A DNA stretch of 64,000 bases, taken from Panacagrimonas sp041603235 (lineage in GTDB: Bacteria; Pseudomonadota; Gammaproteobacteria; Nevskiales; Nevskiaceae). Below, one piece after another: positions 43,325-51,592 of the stretch. Both the position numbers and the translations under genes were made by a program. The DNA lies in assembly GCA_041603235.1 (NCBI GenBank), contig JBFIES010000001.1, positions 496,001-560,000 on the forward strand. Direction: 5' to 3'. Numbering within the stretch: position 1 is the stretch's first letter; the number at the start of each line of letters is the position of its first letter. The notes under the pieces are model-generated. The model was not told where the DNA came from. It made no database searches and worked only from the letters and a program-made list of their open reading frames with translations.

Positions 43325-44277
43325 ATGACTGCCCTCAACCGACTCCGCACATTGCTTACGACATCCGAGTAGTACTCGAACGAAGGCTCGACGCCCTCTG
43401 CGTTCTTGTAAATTTCGAACGATCTCTCGATGTACGGTTCGAGCTCAATCAATCTGTAGCGCCCTCCCCTCTTGAACAGAAGCGAACCCTGAACCCCAAG
43501 CACGGACGCAATCTCCGGGTAGACCGGAAATACAGCACCATTGACCAAATTGTCGTGTGGCACGATCCCGCACTCAGTGATTGGCAGACCAAATTTCCGA
43601 AGCAGCACACGTGCCAATCCCATAAGAACACCAATCTTGGGGTGATTTGCCGTGTGCATAAAAGGACCTCTGCGGCTCCACTGAACAAACTCTTCGCGGA
43701 TATCCAGTCCGTGCTCGTCAAATTCCTTGAATATCTCGTCCCGAGCGACAGCCCAACAATCGAGATAACCCAACTCCCGGTAAACGCTTTCGCAAAAAAG
43801 TTCTGCGGCAGCATGGCGATCCAAACCGGCTCTGTAAGCGGCATAGACGATGGCAGAATGCCAGCCGATCTGCGTGTTCTCTGCCAGCGGCCCTTCCAGA
43901 GCGAGCAAGCAGGAATCCGGGTGATAGCCAGAAAACCAAATTTCCGGACATCGCACAAAGTTCGGCAAATCTGAAACCGCTGCAGAGACTGATCTACACA
44001 ATTCGGTTGGCTCCGTCAGCATACTGGAGCCAACAATTACCTTGTCGTACCCCCTGAGCTTACTGCTGATGGCCTCAAGCTCCTCCTGAGCACGCAGGAC
44101 GTTCACAGTGGTCACCACCAGTTCGGGGCACAGCAGTTCCAGGCAATTGGACAGGCCAAACCCCTGGCAATTGAACAGAACCAACCATCGCGGACGCCGT
44201 CGCGGAGCGCGCTTCTGTTGTGATTTCCCAACAGTCTCGACAAAGCGAGCGGGTGCTTGCATATCAGGCTTGATCAT
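43321..44277 (-). CDS. WcbI-like polysaccharide biosynthesis putative acetyltransferase
   Basis: A 318-residue protein similar in pattern to WcbI, a capsule-locus CoA-binding protein of SGNH-like fold. Visible blocks: LFNCQGFGLSNCLELL near residue 35, SGYHPDSCLLA, and MHTANHPKIGVLMGLARVLL, with the conserved Asn-Cys-Gln and His-Pro pairs. Likely acetylates a sugar. N-terminal 30 residues are basic and probably unstructured. The stop overlaps the GSCFA start. Both genes look AT-richer than the core genes, consistent with acquired DNA. Confidence 0.65.
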   Translation of the reverse strand: MIKPDMQAPARFVETVGKSQQKRAPRRRPRWLVLFNCQGFGLSNCLELLCPELVVTTVNVLRAQEELEAISSKLRGYDKVIVGSSMLTEPTELCRSVSAAVSDLPNFVRCPEIWFSGYHPDSCLLALEGPLAENTQIGWHSAIVYAAYRAGLDRHAAAELFCESVYRELGYLDCWAVARDEIFKEFDEHGLDIREEFVQWSRRGPFMHTANHPKIGVLMGLARVLLRKFGLPITECGIVPHDNLVNGAVFPVYPEIASVLGVQGSLLFKRGGRYRLIELEPYIERSFEIYKNAEGVEPSFEYYSDVVSNVRSRLRAVI

Positions 44278-44497
44278 GAAGAAAAAATTAAGATCGACCG
44301 ACGAAATGGTAACGCTTCCAACTTATCGGGCTGTAAAGAATGCCCATATATCGGCCGGAACATTCCTTCCGTTTGGAGAATGAGCACAAAGGTGGCACGC
44401 AAATCGCAAGCATCGCACCAGCAATTGAGCGCCGTTCAGTTATCATTGCGCGCCTTTCAAACAATCGTAAGTCCAAAATCTAAGGAGCTGTCACATC

Positions 44498-45406
44498 GTG
44501 GATATCCCAGGCGAGAGCTGGTACTACAAAATTGAAGTTGAGCCGGAAGTTTTCACTCCCGGTAGGCCTATCGGGACTCTGCCGATCGTCAGGTCCATCC
44601 TGCAGAATATCTCGCTTAAAGGACAGCGTGTATTGGATATTGGAGCGCAGGAGTTTGTTGCTCCCATCCTGATTGAGCGCCAGTCTCCCAGCGAGATCGT
44701 GGCCTACGACAGGCTGTCACTGACTGACCAGTTCGAGTTCCTGAAGAACATTTATGGCATGCCGACGACGACTTACGTCCACGGCATTCCTCTGCTTGAG
44801 CTGCGTAATGAGCTCAGCAAGAAGAACATTGATCCGGTTTTTGACTTCGTCAATTTCACCGGCGTGCTCTATCACATGCTTGATCCCTTGGCCGGAATGG
44901 CACTGGCGCGCTCCTTCCTGCGCACCGGCGGCATCATGTTCCTGGAAACCTCGGTTTCTACCCGCGACGACTACGTGGCCGAGTGCAATCACAACGCACA
45001 ACTTTATCCGGGCTCCAATTATTTCCAGATTTCGCCCAAAGCTCTGGACTACTGGTGCCGCATGCTTCGCATGGAAGTACTTGACGCCGTTTGGTACGGC
45101 TCCGAAGGCATTCGTCGCATTTTCATGGTGCTCCGGGCCTGCGATGGTGTCGTTGCCGAGCGACAGGACAAATGGATTCGGAAGAGCTTCCTCGTTGAAG
45201 ACTTCCGCCCATATGGACTCGACTACGACAAACTCGCCCAAGGCGATAAAGCCGATGTGCCATTCGAGGCGCTCAGTGGCTATGAGCCGCTAGTACGCGT
45301 GCCTGCTGCGCCCAACTACGTGGATGTTGACGCAACCGTCCGTGCACGTGGCCAGGCTCGCCGTGATGCCGAGCGAGCGATTCTCAGACTTAGCGACAAG
45401 AACTGA
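44498..45406 (+). CDS. Class I SAM-dependent methyltransferase
   Basis: A 302-residue methyltransferase with motif I RVLDIGAQEFVAPILIE (about 47-63), motif II IVAYDRLSL, and the post-I strand FDFVNFTGVLYHMLDP, resembling the DUF1698/CmoB-like or sugar-methyltransferase group. GGIMFLETSVSTRDD is motif III. The start is GTG at 44498 with AAGGAG 10 nt upstream; no closer ATG. It stands alone on the plus strand between the WcbI/GSCFA unit (divergent) and a strong terminator. Substrate unknown, probably a glycan or lipid precursor. Confidence 0.8.
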   Translation: MDIPGESWYYKIEVEPEVFTPGRPIGTLPIVRSILQNISLKGQRVLDIGAQEFVAPILIERQSPSEIVAYDRLSLTDQFEFLKNIYGMPTTTYVHGIPLLELRNELSKKNIDPVFDFVNFTGVLYHMLDPLAGMALARSFLRTGGIMFLETSVSTRDDYVAECNHNAQLYPGSNYFQISPKALDYWCRMLRMEVLDAVWYGSEGIRRIFMVLRACDGVVAERQDKWIRKSFLVEDFRPYGLDYDKLAQGDKADVPFEALSGYEPLVRVPAAPNYVDVDATVRARGQARRDAERAILRLSDKN

Positions 45407-45418
45407 GAATGAAGTAAT

Positions 45419-45456
45419 AAAAAGGGGACTCCCTTTCGAGGGAGTCCCCTTTTTTA
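45419..45456. terminator. Strong bidirectional terminator
   Basis: A 14-bp stem (AAAGGGGACTCCCT / AGGGAGTCCCCTTT, loop TTCG) with T tracts on both sides (TTTTTT rightward, TTTTTATT leftward). Serves the methyltransferase gene and the convergent 46-residue ORF. Confidence 0.92.
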
Positions 45457-45511
45457 TGCTTGGCAAGCGATGACTGTCAGTCGTCGCTTCTGCAACAGGC
45501 CTCAAATACTG

Positions 45512-45652
45512 TTACTTGCCAGCCTTCTTGGCTGCGGCCTCAGCAGCGCGCTCCTTCTTGCGCTCTTCAACTCTCGCGGCCCGATTTGCCGCGCGTCGCT
45601 CTTCAACACGCTCCTGCTTGCGCTTTTCCTTTTCTGCATCAAGGTTGGTCAT
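45512..45652 (-). CDS. 46-residue highly charged helical protein
   Basis: A very small, Lys/Arg/Glu/Ala-only-type protein: RKQERVEERRAANRAARVEER, predicted as one long amphipathic helix with an internal 12-residue repeat (RVEERRAANRAA / RVEERKKERAAE). The ATG at 45652 is preceded by AGGAAG 6 nt upstream, a much better start than any further in the open frame, and a strong terminator follows. Both signs support a real gene. Function unknown; such peptides can bind nucleic acids or form coiled coils. Confidence 0.5.
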   Translation of the reverse strand: MTNLDAEKEKRKQERVEERRAANRAARVEERKKERAAEAAAKKAGK

Positions 45653-45940
45653 CGCTACTTCCTGAAATATCTGAATGGGGGTATCGACACGCTCGTCATG
45701 ACCGCGCCGGGCTTCAAATGCTAAGCGAACAGCGCCGCCTTTAGCAAAGACATCTGGCTTGCAACTATCTCGCCAAGTCCACATTCGTGCCCCCTGCCCG
45801 ATGTGTCTCGGATACTCCGGCGCTTTTTGCTTTCGCTACCCGAGGTATACCCGACGCCTCCACAGACTGAGATATCTGACGCATCTTGAACCTTCAGCTA
45901 CTCCTCCATCGCCCATTCATACTTAAGGCGCATAATCCTG

Positions 45941-45984
45941 CCTAGCCGAACAACTCAACTGACCTAGCCGAACAACTCAACTGA
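45941..45984 (+). repeat. Exact 22-bp tandem duplication before the glycoside hydrolase gene
   Basis: Two identical 22-bp units (starting CCTAGCCGAACA) abut head to tail and end 14 bp before the start at 45998, so they separate the RBS region from the upstream promoter. The rest of this 345-base gap (45653-45997) shows nothing else recognisable. Confidence 0.9.
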
Positions 45985-45997
45985 CTGAGCGATAGAG

Positions 45998-47203
45998 ATG
46001 ACCCTTTCAATTTTCCAACGCCGCACACAATGGAAGTTGCTGATTGCGGTAACGGTGACTGCCCTCATCCTGTCAGGCTTTACGCTGCTCACATCCAAGG
46101 CTAGCGCCTCGGAAGGGCCGACGTTCTCATGGGACCGTGTGCCTTCGGCCGCCGTGATTACCCTGTTGCGGCCGATGAACGAGAGCGAGATCCAGTTCAT
46201 TGCCAAGAATTTCTCCTGGGTGGGACTCAAGATGTTGCCCTCACCGGGCAAGAAGGCCGAAGAGTCCATGCGCGACGCAGTATCAGCCCTGAAGAATGCC
46301 AACCCCGATATCAAGGTGCTGTTCTACTGGAACACACTGGTGTACACACCTCGGTATCGCACCAAGGTTCCCTTCCAGCTCAGTCAGTGCCGCGACGAAT
46401 CCAAAGCGGCTGACACCGGAGCAACGCCCTGCGTCAGAGACCGGCGCAAGCGCATTCACTACGACCGATCATCTGCGGACTTCAGGAAATGGTGGGCCGA
46501 AACGGCTGCAGAGGCGGTCAAGATCAGCGGGAGCGACGGCGTGATGGCTGACGCAACCGGCAAGCGCTACGACGAGAACGTTCCGGACATGCTGAATCGC
46601 CTTCAAGCACTTCTCAAGCCGATGGGCCGCGACTTCATCATCTTCAATGGGGGCAGCGCCGGGTATCCAACCTTGAAAGAGTACAGCGCACTGGATACAA
46701 CTGATGGCTTCATTTTTGAGCGCTTCGATCAGTTCGAGGTTGTTGGGGCGGATAATCTCAAGGCCGACATGATGGCAGTCGACGCGGCTGGAAAGCGCGG
46801 CGACATCGTCTTGTTCAAGACTTGGCCGGGCTTCGAGATCCTCGATTCGGACTATCTTGGCGACAAGAGAAACCGCTCTCCAGCTGCTCTCCAGAAATAT
46901 CGCGACACCTCAAGCAAGGCACGCAGCGCGATTACCTTTCCACTAGCGTGCTTTCTGGTAGTAGCCCACCCCGGGACCTATTTCGGATATTCGTGGAGCT
47001 ATCGTGAGCCCGGCGGTGGGACGCTGCTCTACAAGGACGCCGGACTGACTGTAGATTCGGATTGGTACCCGGAACTCCAGCGTCGCCTAGGCGCTCCCAA
47101 AGCAGATGCAAAAATTGACGGCTACGTATTCACCCGCAGCTTTGAGTACGCCGATGTTCGTGTTGATCTTGAGGCGCACGAAGCCACAATCGATTGGCGC
47201 TGA
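45998..47203 (+). CDS. Secreted putative glycoside hydrolase (GHL15-like)
   Basis: A 401-residue secreted protein. An N-terminal hydrophobic segment (KLLIAVTVTALILSGFTLL) is a signal peptide or anchor. The mature part looks like a TIM-barrel of the putative GHL15 hydrolase family: VGLKMLPSPGKK, IKVLFYWNTLVYTPRY, RKWWAETAAEAVKISGSDGVMADATGK (acid pair candidate), FIFERFDQFEV and VLFKTWPGFE. May trim or recycle the island's polysaccharide. The start lies just after a 22-bp tandem repeat, with only a weak RBS. Catalytic residues are not certain. Confidence 0.65.
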   Translation: MTLSIFQRRTQWKLLIAVTVTALILSGFTLLTSKASASEGPTFSWDRVPSAAVITLLRPMNESEIQFIAKNFSWVGLKMLPSPGKKAEESMRDAVSALKNANPDIKVLFYWNTLVYTPRYRTKVPFQLSQCRDESKAADTGATPCVRDRRKRIHYDRSSADFRKWWAETAAEAVKISGSDGVMADATGKRYDENVPDMLNRLQALLKPMGRDFIIFNGGSAGYPTLKEYSALDTTDGFIFERFDQFEVVGADNLKADMMAVDAAGKRGDIVLFKTWPGFEILDSDYLGDKRNRSPAALQKYRDTSSKARSAITFPLACFLVVAHPGTYFGYSWSYREPGGGTLLYKDAGLTVDSDWYPELQRRLGAPKADAKIDGYVFTRSFEYADVRVDLEAHEATIDWR

Positions 47204-47222
47204 TTACACGCCGATCTGCAGC

Positions 47223-48032
47223 TCAGCTGTAATTGAACCGCGTGAGGATATCGGCAAGCCGATCATTTAGCTGAGCAATGGTCTCGGGCTTGAGCTTCTT
47301 CTTGTGGTCGCCGGGCGCCGCCTGACGAACATGTGCGTGCACATCTTCTACTTCGGGGCGCTTATCCACCGCATTGGCGATCGCCCGAATATCGGCCTGG
47401 GCGATATCCATACCGAAGTGCCCGAACAGGTTGCCGATGAACATCTCCTTTTCGAAGATGATGTCTTCATAGCGCTCAATCTTCGCTGTCGTACTGGCGA
47501 GTATGTCGTAGCTCTTGAACCAGCCCTTGAGCTTTTCAACTGAGCCCAGAACAAAAGTATCGATATCGGTCTCTTGAATTTTCTGCCGGGCCTTTTGAAT
47601 CTGAGCACCCGCGGGGCCAGCAGTCGTATGGCTGAACTTCAGAGAAAAAAACTGCGACGTCAGCATGTCGCGGGGGTCGCGAACCAGCAGATAGGTCCGC
47701 GTCTGGGGCGTCAAAGGCAGCGTGTAGTTGCGGGGAAACTCACGCCACCCAGAGTACACCGCGCCTGGTCGCTGCAAATAGGCGTCTAAACTCTTTTGTG
47801 CCGAAGCATCAAAATCTTCACGCTCAATGACAATGCCATTAGCCCTGAAGTGGCCAACAATATTCAGTGCTGGCATCCCGCACGTCTTGGACGCGCGCAC
47901 AATGATTGAGTTAAGCAGAGTGCTTCCGGCCTTATACACCCCAAAAGCGAAACCACCCGGGGCTGTGGCGTGTGTTTCCAGTGAAGGAAGCACACAGGTC
48001 TTGCCCCCCAGGCTAATCTCGATTTCCGACAT
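47223..48032 (-). CDS. Sulfotransferase (tandem copy A)
   Basis: A 269-residue PAPS-dependent sulfotransferase. The P-loop is FGVYKAGSTLLNSI (about 35-48), the 3'-phosphate site RDPRDMLTSQFFSLKF, and the C-terminal PGDHKKKL corresponds to the RxGxxGDWKN signature. The ATG at 48032 is preferred over one four codons upstream because GGAG sits 6 nt before it. Downstream of a second sulfotransferase on the same strand, with clear homology (KIERYEDIIFEK vs KIYRYEDIIFDK), so the pair arose by duplication. Confidence 0.85.
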   Translation of the reverse strand: MSEIEISLGGKTCVLPSLETHATAPGGFAFGVYKAGSTLLNSIIVRASKTCGMPALNIVGHFRANGIVIEREDFDASAQKSLDAYLQRPGAVYSGWREFPRNYTLPLTPQTRTYLLVRDPRDMLTSQFFSLKFSHTTAGPAGAQIQKARQKIQETDIDTFVLGSVEKLKGWFKSYDILASTTAKIERYEDIIFEKEMFIGNLFGHFGMDIAQADIRAIANAVDKRPEVEDVHAHVRQAAPGDHKKKLKPETIAQLNDRLADILTRFNYS

Positions 48033-48105
48033 TCTTGTCTCCATATGAATTTTTCTGGACTATTTCAGCGGTCCGCTATCGCTATCGCGGTCGCGGCGAT
48101 CCGAT

Positions 48106-48921
48106 TCAGCTGTCCTGAGTCTCGTATCCGAACAAATCCAGAACACTACGATACCGCGCATTGATTCGCGCGATGGTTTCCGGTTGCAGTTTTTGCTTGT
48201 AGTTTCCAGGCCGGACATTTCGGATGTGCGCATCGGGTCGCTCCGCATCAGGCAACACATCAACCCTGTTGAGCGCGGCTTCGAACGAAGCCTCGTTCCA
48301 TTCCAGACCCAGAAACTCGATCGCTTCCTTAAAAAACGGACGCTTGTCGAAGATGATGTCTTCGTAGCGGTAGATCTTGACGTTCTCGTGAGCGAAATAG
48401 GCGAATCCACACAGTTCTTCGGTGAAGCGGCCAATCTCGGACAGTGCGTACTCATCGATACTCGAGGCTGCATGCCGAGACCTTTCGGCTTCGATTTGCT
48501 GGGCTGCTGATGTTTCAGCACCAGACATCACCACGTGCGACTTCAGAAAGCTGAAGTATGCAGACACCACGCAATCACGGGGATCACGCGCCAGGGCAAT
48601 ACCCTTGTAATTGAGGTACCGCGACTTGTTGGCAAGCATGAAGCCTGGCACGTAGCGAAAGCCGAAATAAAGATACTTTTCCAGAGTCAGCGGTACAAGA
48701 TTGTTGTTAACCGTGTACTCGTCATCCGAGATTCCGTGCTTGAACAGCGCATTGCTGATTGAGATTGAGCGGATCTGCGAGCGAGCGGAATAGATCTGGA
48801 AGAAATCCTGCAGCATGGTCGAGCCACCCTTGTGCATGCCAATGGCATAAGCGGGTGCCTTGGGCGCGTTTCCACCGCGCTCGGCCATGTGTTCCCTGAC
48901 GATTCTGACGGCTTCAGGCAC
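48106..48921 (-). CDS. Sulfotransferase (tandem copy B)
   Basis: A 271-residue PAPS-dependent sulfotransferase. P-loop AIGMHKGGSTMLQDFF (about 27-42), 3'-phosphate site RDPRDCVVSAYFSFLK, and RPGNYKQKLQPETIARIN at the C terminus. Starts at GTG 48921 with GGGAG 8 nt upstream, overlapping by 8 nt the stop of the glycosyltransferase-like gene; this implies coupling. Paralogue of copy A; different acceptor sites on the same glycan are plausible. Confidence 0.85.
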   Translation of the reverse strand: MPEAVRIVREHMAERGGNAPKAPAYAIGMHKGGSTMLQDFFQIYSARSQIRSISISNALFKHGISDDEYTVNNNLVPLTLEKYLYFGFRYVPGFMLANKSRYLNYKGIALARDPRDCVVSAYFSFLKSHVVMSGAETSAAQQIEAERSRHAASSIDEYALSEIGRFTEELCGFAYFAHENVKIYRYEDIIFDKRPFFKEAIEFLGLEWNEASFEAALNRVDVLPDAERPDAHIRNVRPGNYKQKLQPETIARINARYRSVLDLFGYETQDS

Positions 48922-50005
48922 TGGCCTGACTCCCTTTCCACGCGCGCTGAATCATCGATACGTCCATCTCGGACAAACGATCAATATTCTGCGCCGCCGC
49001 TAGTGCGATTCGCGCCTTTGCCAATCCAAACCGCATGGCTTTCTCGTACTCCCCGCTATTGACCAGATCAACCGCAACGTTGACCAGGTGCTTTCTTGCG
49101 GCATTGGCCTTGGCCTCACGAAGACGATGCACATCGAGCATGAAGCATTTGCCGTGAACGATAGTCGCTTCCGGATGCTTCTCGAGGAATCGGATCACAT
49201 CCAGACGATAGCCGTTGGCGTTTTCGACCTCGCCTCCATAATTGACCAGGCATTCCGACAGATCAAAGCAGCGCTTGGTAAATCGCTCGCCCAGTGTCGG
49301 CGAGATGCGTTCGGACATCTTGCGCACCCCCGGATGTATGCTTCGATAATTCATGAACCAGGGAATAACGCAGTCGTAGGCTTGATGACGTGCAATCCGA
49401 AGTGTCTCGCGAAGCAGGTGATCCCAGTCATCCAGAAAATCGTAAAAGTCGCTGGTACCAATGCAATACACACTGTTGCCGTTGAAGTGAAGGCTGATGT
49501 GTGGACTCATCTTTGACGCGCCGGCATAACGCGGGCCCGCTACCAATGCATTGCTCGCGGTCTTTTCCATGTATTGATTGAGCCTTTCGAGCCAACCGTC
49601 GTACAAAGGAAAAGCGTCCGTCTCCATGAGAAGCACCGCGCCAATACTCTTGGCCTGAGGGCGAAGCAGGCGCAGCGTCGTAAAGAATTGCTTGTTGGGC
49701 CCGGACTTGAGCCCGTAAGGAAATCGTTCCAGGTCAATTTCCTGTTTCGGATTCTTGATGTAGAACGATTCTTCTACCGTCATTCCGCAATCGAGAAACT
49801 CGATCGTCCAGCCTTCTGATGCCAACGCTGAGCGTGAAAACGTATCCTGAATTCGCTCGCGGTCGGCTGTCTCCCAACTCGTGTCCAGCGACAGCAACAA
49901 TTTGCAATCTCTTTTCCCTGAGGAAGGACAGTAGCGAATCCATGTCAACAGACTCGGAATTTCCATCCGGATCATGGGTACGACAACGGCGTTGACCACA
50001 TTCAT
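48914..50005 (-). CDS. Glycosyltransferase-like protein (GT-A type)
   Basis: A 363-residue cytoplasmic protein. The centre has VLLMETDAFPLYDGWLERLNQYM, with an acidic ETD where GT-A enzymes bind metal and nucleotide sugar, then NALVAGPRYAGASKMSPHISLHFNGNSVYCIG, an acceptor-type segment. No named family is certain. The ATG at 50005 is chosen over a TTG three codons upstream. First gene of a coupled trio with the two sulfotransferases, suggesting it makes or extends the structure they sulfate. Confidence 0.6.
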   Translation of the reverse strand: MNVVNAVVVPMIRMEIPSLLTWIRYCPSSGKRDCKLLLSLDTSWETADRERIQDTFSRSALASEGWTIEFLDCGMTVEESFYIKNPKQEIDLERFPYGLKSGPNKQFFTTLRLLRPQAKSIGAVLLMETDAFPLYDGWLERLNQYMEKTASNALVAGPRYAGASKMSPHISLHFNGNSVYCIGTSDFYDFLDDWDHLLRETLRIARHQAYDCVIPWFMNYRSIHPGVRKMSERISPTLGERFTKRCFDLSECLVNYGGEVENANGYRLDVIRFLEKHPEATIVHGKCFMLDVHRLREAKANAARKHLVNVAVDLVNSGEYEKAMRFGLAKARIALAAAQNIDRLSEMDVSMIQRAWKGSQASA

Positions 50006-50155
50006 ACGTGACAAAATTTTTCAGGTAATAACAATTTTTGGCGAACTGGCACACCAATGCGCAGGTCGTCTCTACAGGGCCGAATACGCCCCGTGCAGCA
50101 GACCATTATCCAGATTTGCATGACAGGTGTGAGATAGGACCAACCCGACGGGCTT

Positions 50156-51592
50156 CTACTTGCACTTCTCGTACCAGTCGTCCCATTCCATTTCGGTGCA
50201 GACGTATCCCTGACCCTCAAGGAGCGCACGAATCTTTGCACGGTCCTCAGTGAAATTATGTTCCACAGTGATGAGGCGGATATTCCATTGATCAAACGGA
50301 AATGCGCTGAGAATTTCCAGCTCACTCCCTTCTGTATCAATGCTCAGATAATCAATGTCATGCGGGGCATCATATTTCTGCAGCAAATCATGCAGGGAGA
50401 TGGTCTGCATCCTGACGATATTTTCAGGTTTCGAGGCGTAAGCCGAGCGCTTTTGGCCGTGGCCATCCCGGTTGGCGTACTGGGCCATGGAACCATAAAC
50501 ATCAGCCAGTATGAACTCCACTTCCTCACCGGTCTCGCCTGAAACGCAAGCATCACTGACGTGACAGCTGCGGTTCTTTCTCAAAGCCTCAAGAAATTTC
50601 GGGTTAGGCTCGGCACAGATTCCCGACCAGCCGAAGTGCTTCTCGAGCAACCAGGAGTTACTGAGCAGCACACCGTCAGTGGCTCCAAACTCGATGAAGT
50701 AGCCATCCTTCTTGTAATTTGACCTTTCGGCTGCCCACAGATCCTGCCCGAGCTGAGACACTGCTTTCTTGGCGAGATCCCCCATTGTTGTCGCGGGACC
50801 GGCACTTGCCGGAGCATCGCCGGATTCGGGTTGCGGAGCCTTGAGGATCTGCTGGCGACTCTGGGCAAGAGACAGTTCGCCTCGCAGTAATTCCAATTCA
50901 GTCTCGAACACCTTCTGATCCGAGAGCTGCTGCAGTGGTCGCTGTACTGTGGCCTGTCGTTCTGCATAAGCCTCATGCACCAGACTCGCCGACTGCGGCA
51001 ACAGTCCGAGCCGCGCCATCTCCTTGACTGAGCGCGCGTGGCGCACCATTGCGGCTTCCTGCTCGGAAGCCCCAACAGCTGTCGCCGCGCCAAAATGGCG
51101 GGCCGTGCGTGGTTCATCTTTCTTCAGCGCTGACACTCTTCCCAGAGTGTTATGGACACCTGCAATGAGGACCTGCGCGACCAAGCGCGGCGAACATCCC
51201 CATTCCAAAGCCTTGCGAATCCACCTTTCTGCAGGCTCCTTCTCCCCTAACTGGGAGTACCCACTCGCAGTAAACAATGCGAGTCGGTCTCGTTCCGGAT
51301 GATCGGAAAGTTCGTGGTTACCCAGTTCGGCCAGCATCCGCCACTCGCCGAACAGCCAGAGCATTTTTGCGCGCGAAAGCGATATTTCACCGCCAGAAAG
51401 CGCGTCCTTTCCACCCAGTGAATGCTCTTTCGACGACAGCACTTCCCTGCCCACCGCGTTCAACATCGGCTCGCTGTCTTCATGCATCTGGGTCACCGGC
51501 TCGGCGCGAGCGGCATTCTTGACCTGCGCTTGCTTATGCTGCCTGGCGCGGCTGCGACTTGCCCGGGATTGGCGCTTAGAACGCTTTTTCAC
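50156..51592 (-). CDS. FkbM methyltransferase with helical N-terminal domain
   Basis: A 478-residue protein. The first 30 residues are extremely basic (KKRSKRQSRASRSRARQHK). Residues about 70-200 are helical and TPR-like (ALFTASGYSQLGEKEPAERW). The FkbM methyltransferase domain is at about 280-475: GYFIEFGATDGVLLSNSW (motif I), CAEPNPKFLEAL and IDYLSIDTEGSELEILSAF (family hallmark). The start is GTG at 51592, 17 nt inside the preceding gene, so coupled to it. The long N terminus may bind a partner or nucleic acid/phospholipid head groups. Confidence 0.8.
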   Translation of the reverse strand: MKKRSKRQSRASRSRARQHKQAQVKNAARAEPVTQMHEDSEPMLNAVGREVLSSKEHSLGGKDALSGGEISLSRAKMLWLFGEWRMLAELGNHELSDHPERDRLALFTASGYSQLGEKEPAERWIRKALEWGCSPRLVAQVLIAGVHNTLGRVSALKKDEPRTARHFGAATAVGASEQEAAMVRHARSVKEMARLGLLPQSASLVHEAYAERQATVQRPLQQLSDQKVFETELELLRGELSLAQSRQQILKAPQPESGDAPASAGPATTMGDLAKKAVSQLGQDLWAAERSNYKKDGYFIEFGATDGVLLSNSWLLEKHFGWSGICAEPNPKFLEALRKNRSCHVSDACVSGETGEEVEFILADVYGSMAQYANRDGHGQKRSAYASKPENIVRMQTISLHDLLQKYDAPHDIDYLSIDTEGSELEILSAFPFDQWNIRLITVEHNFTEDRAKIRALLEGQGYVCTEMEWDDWYEKCK

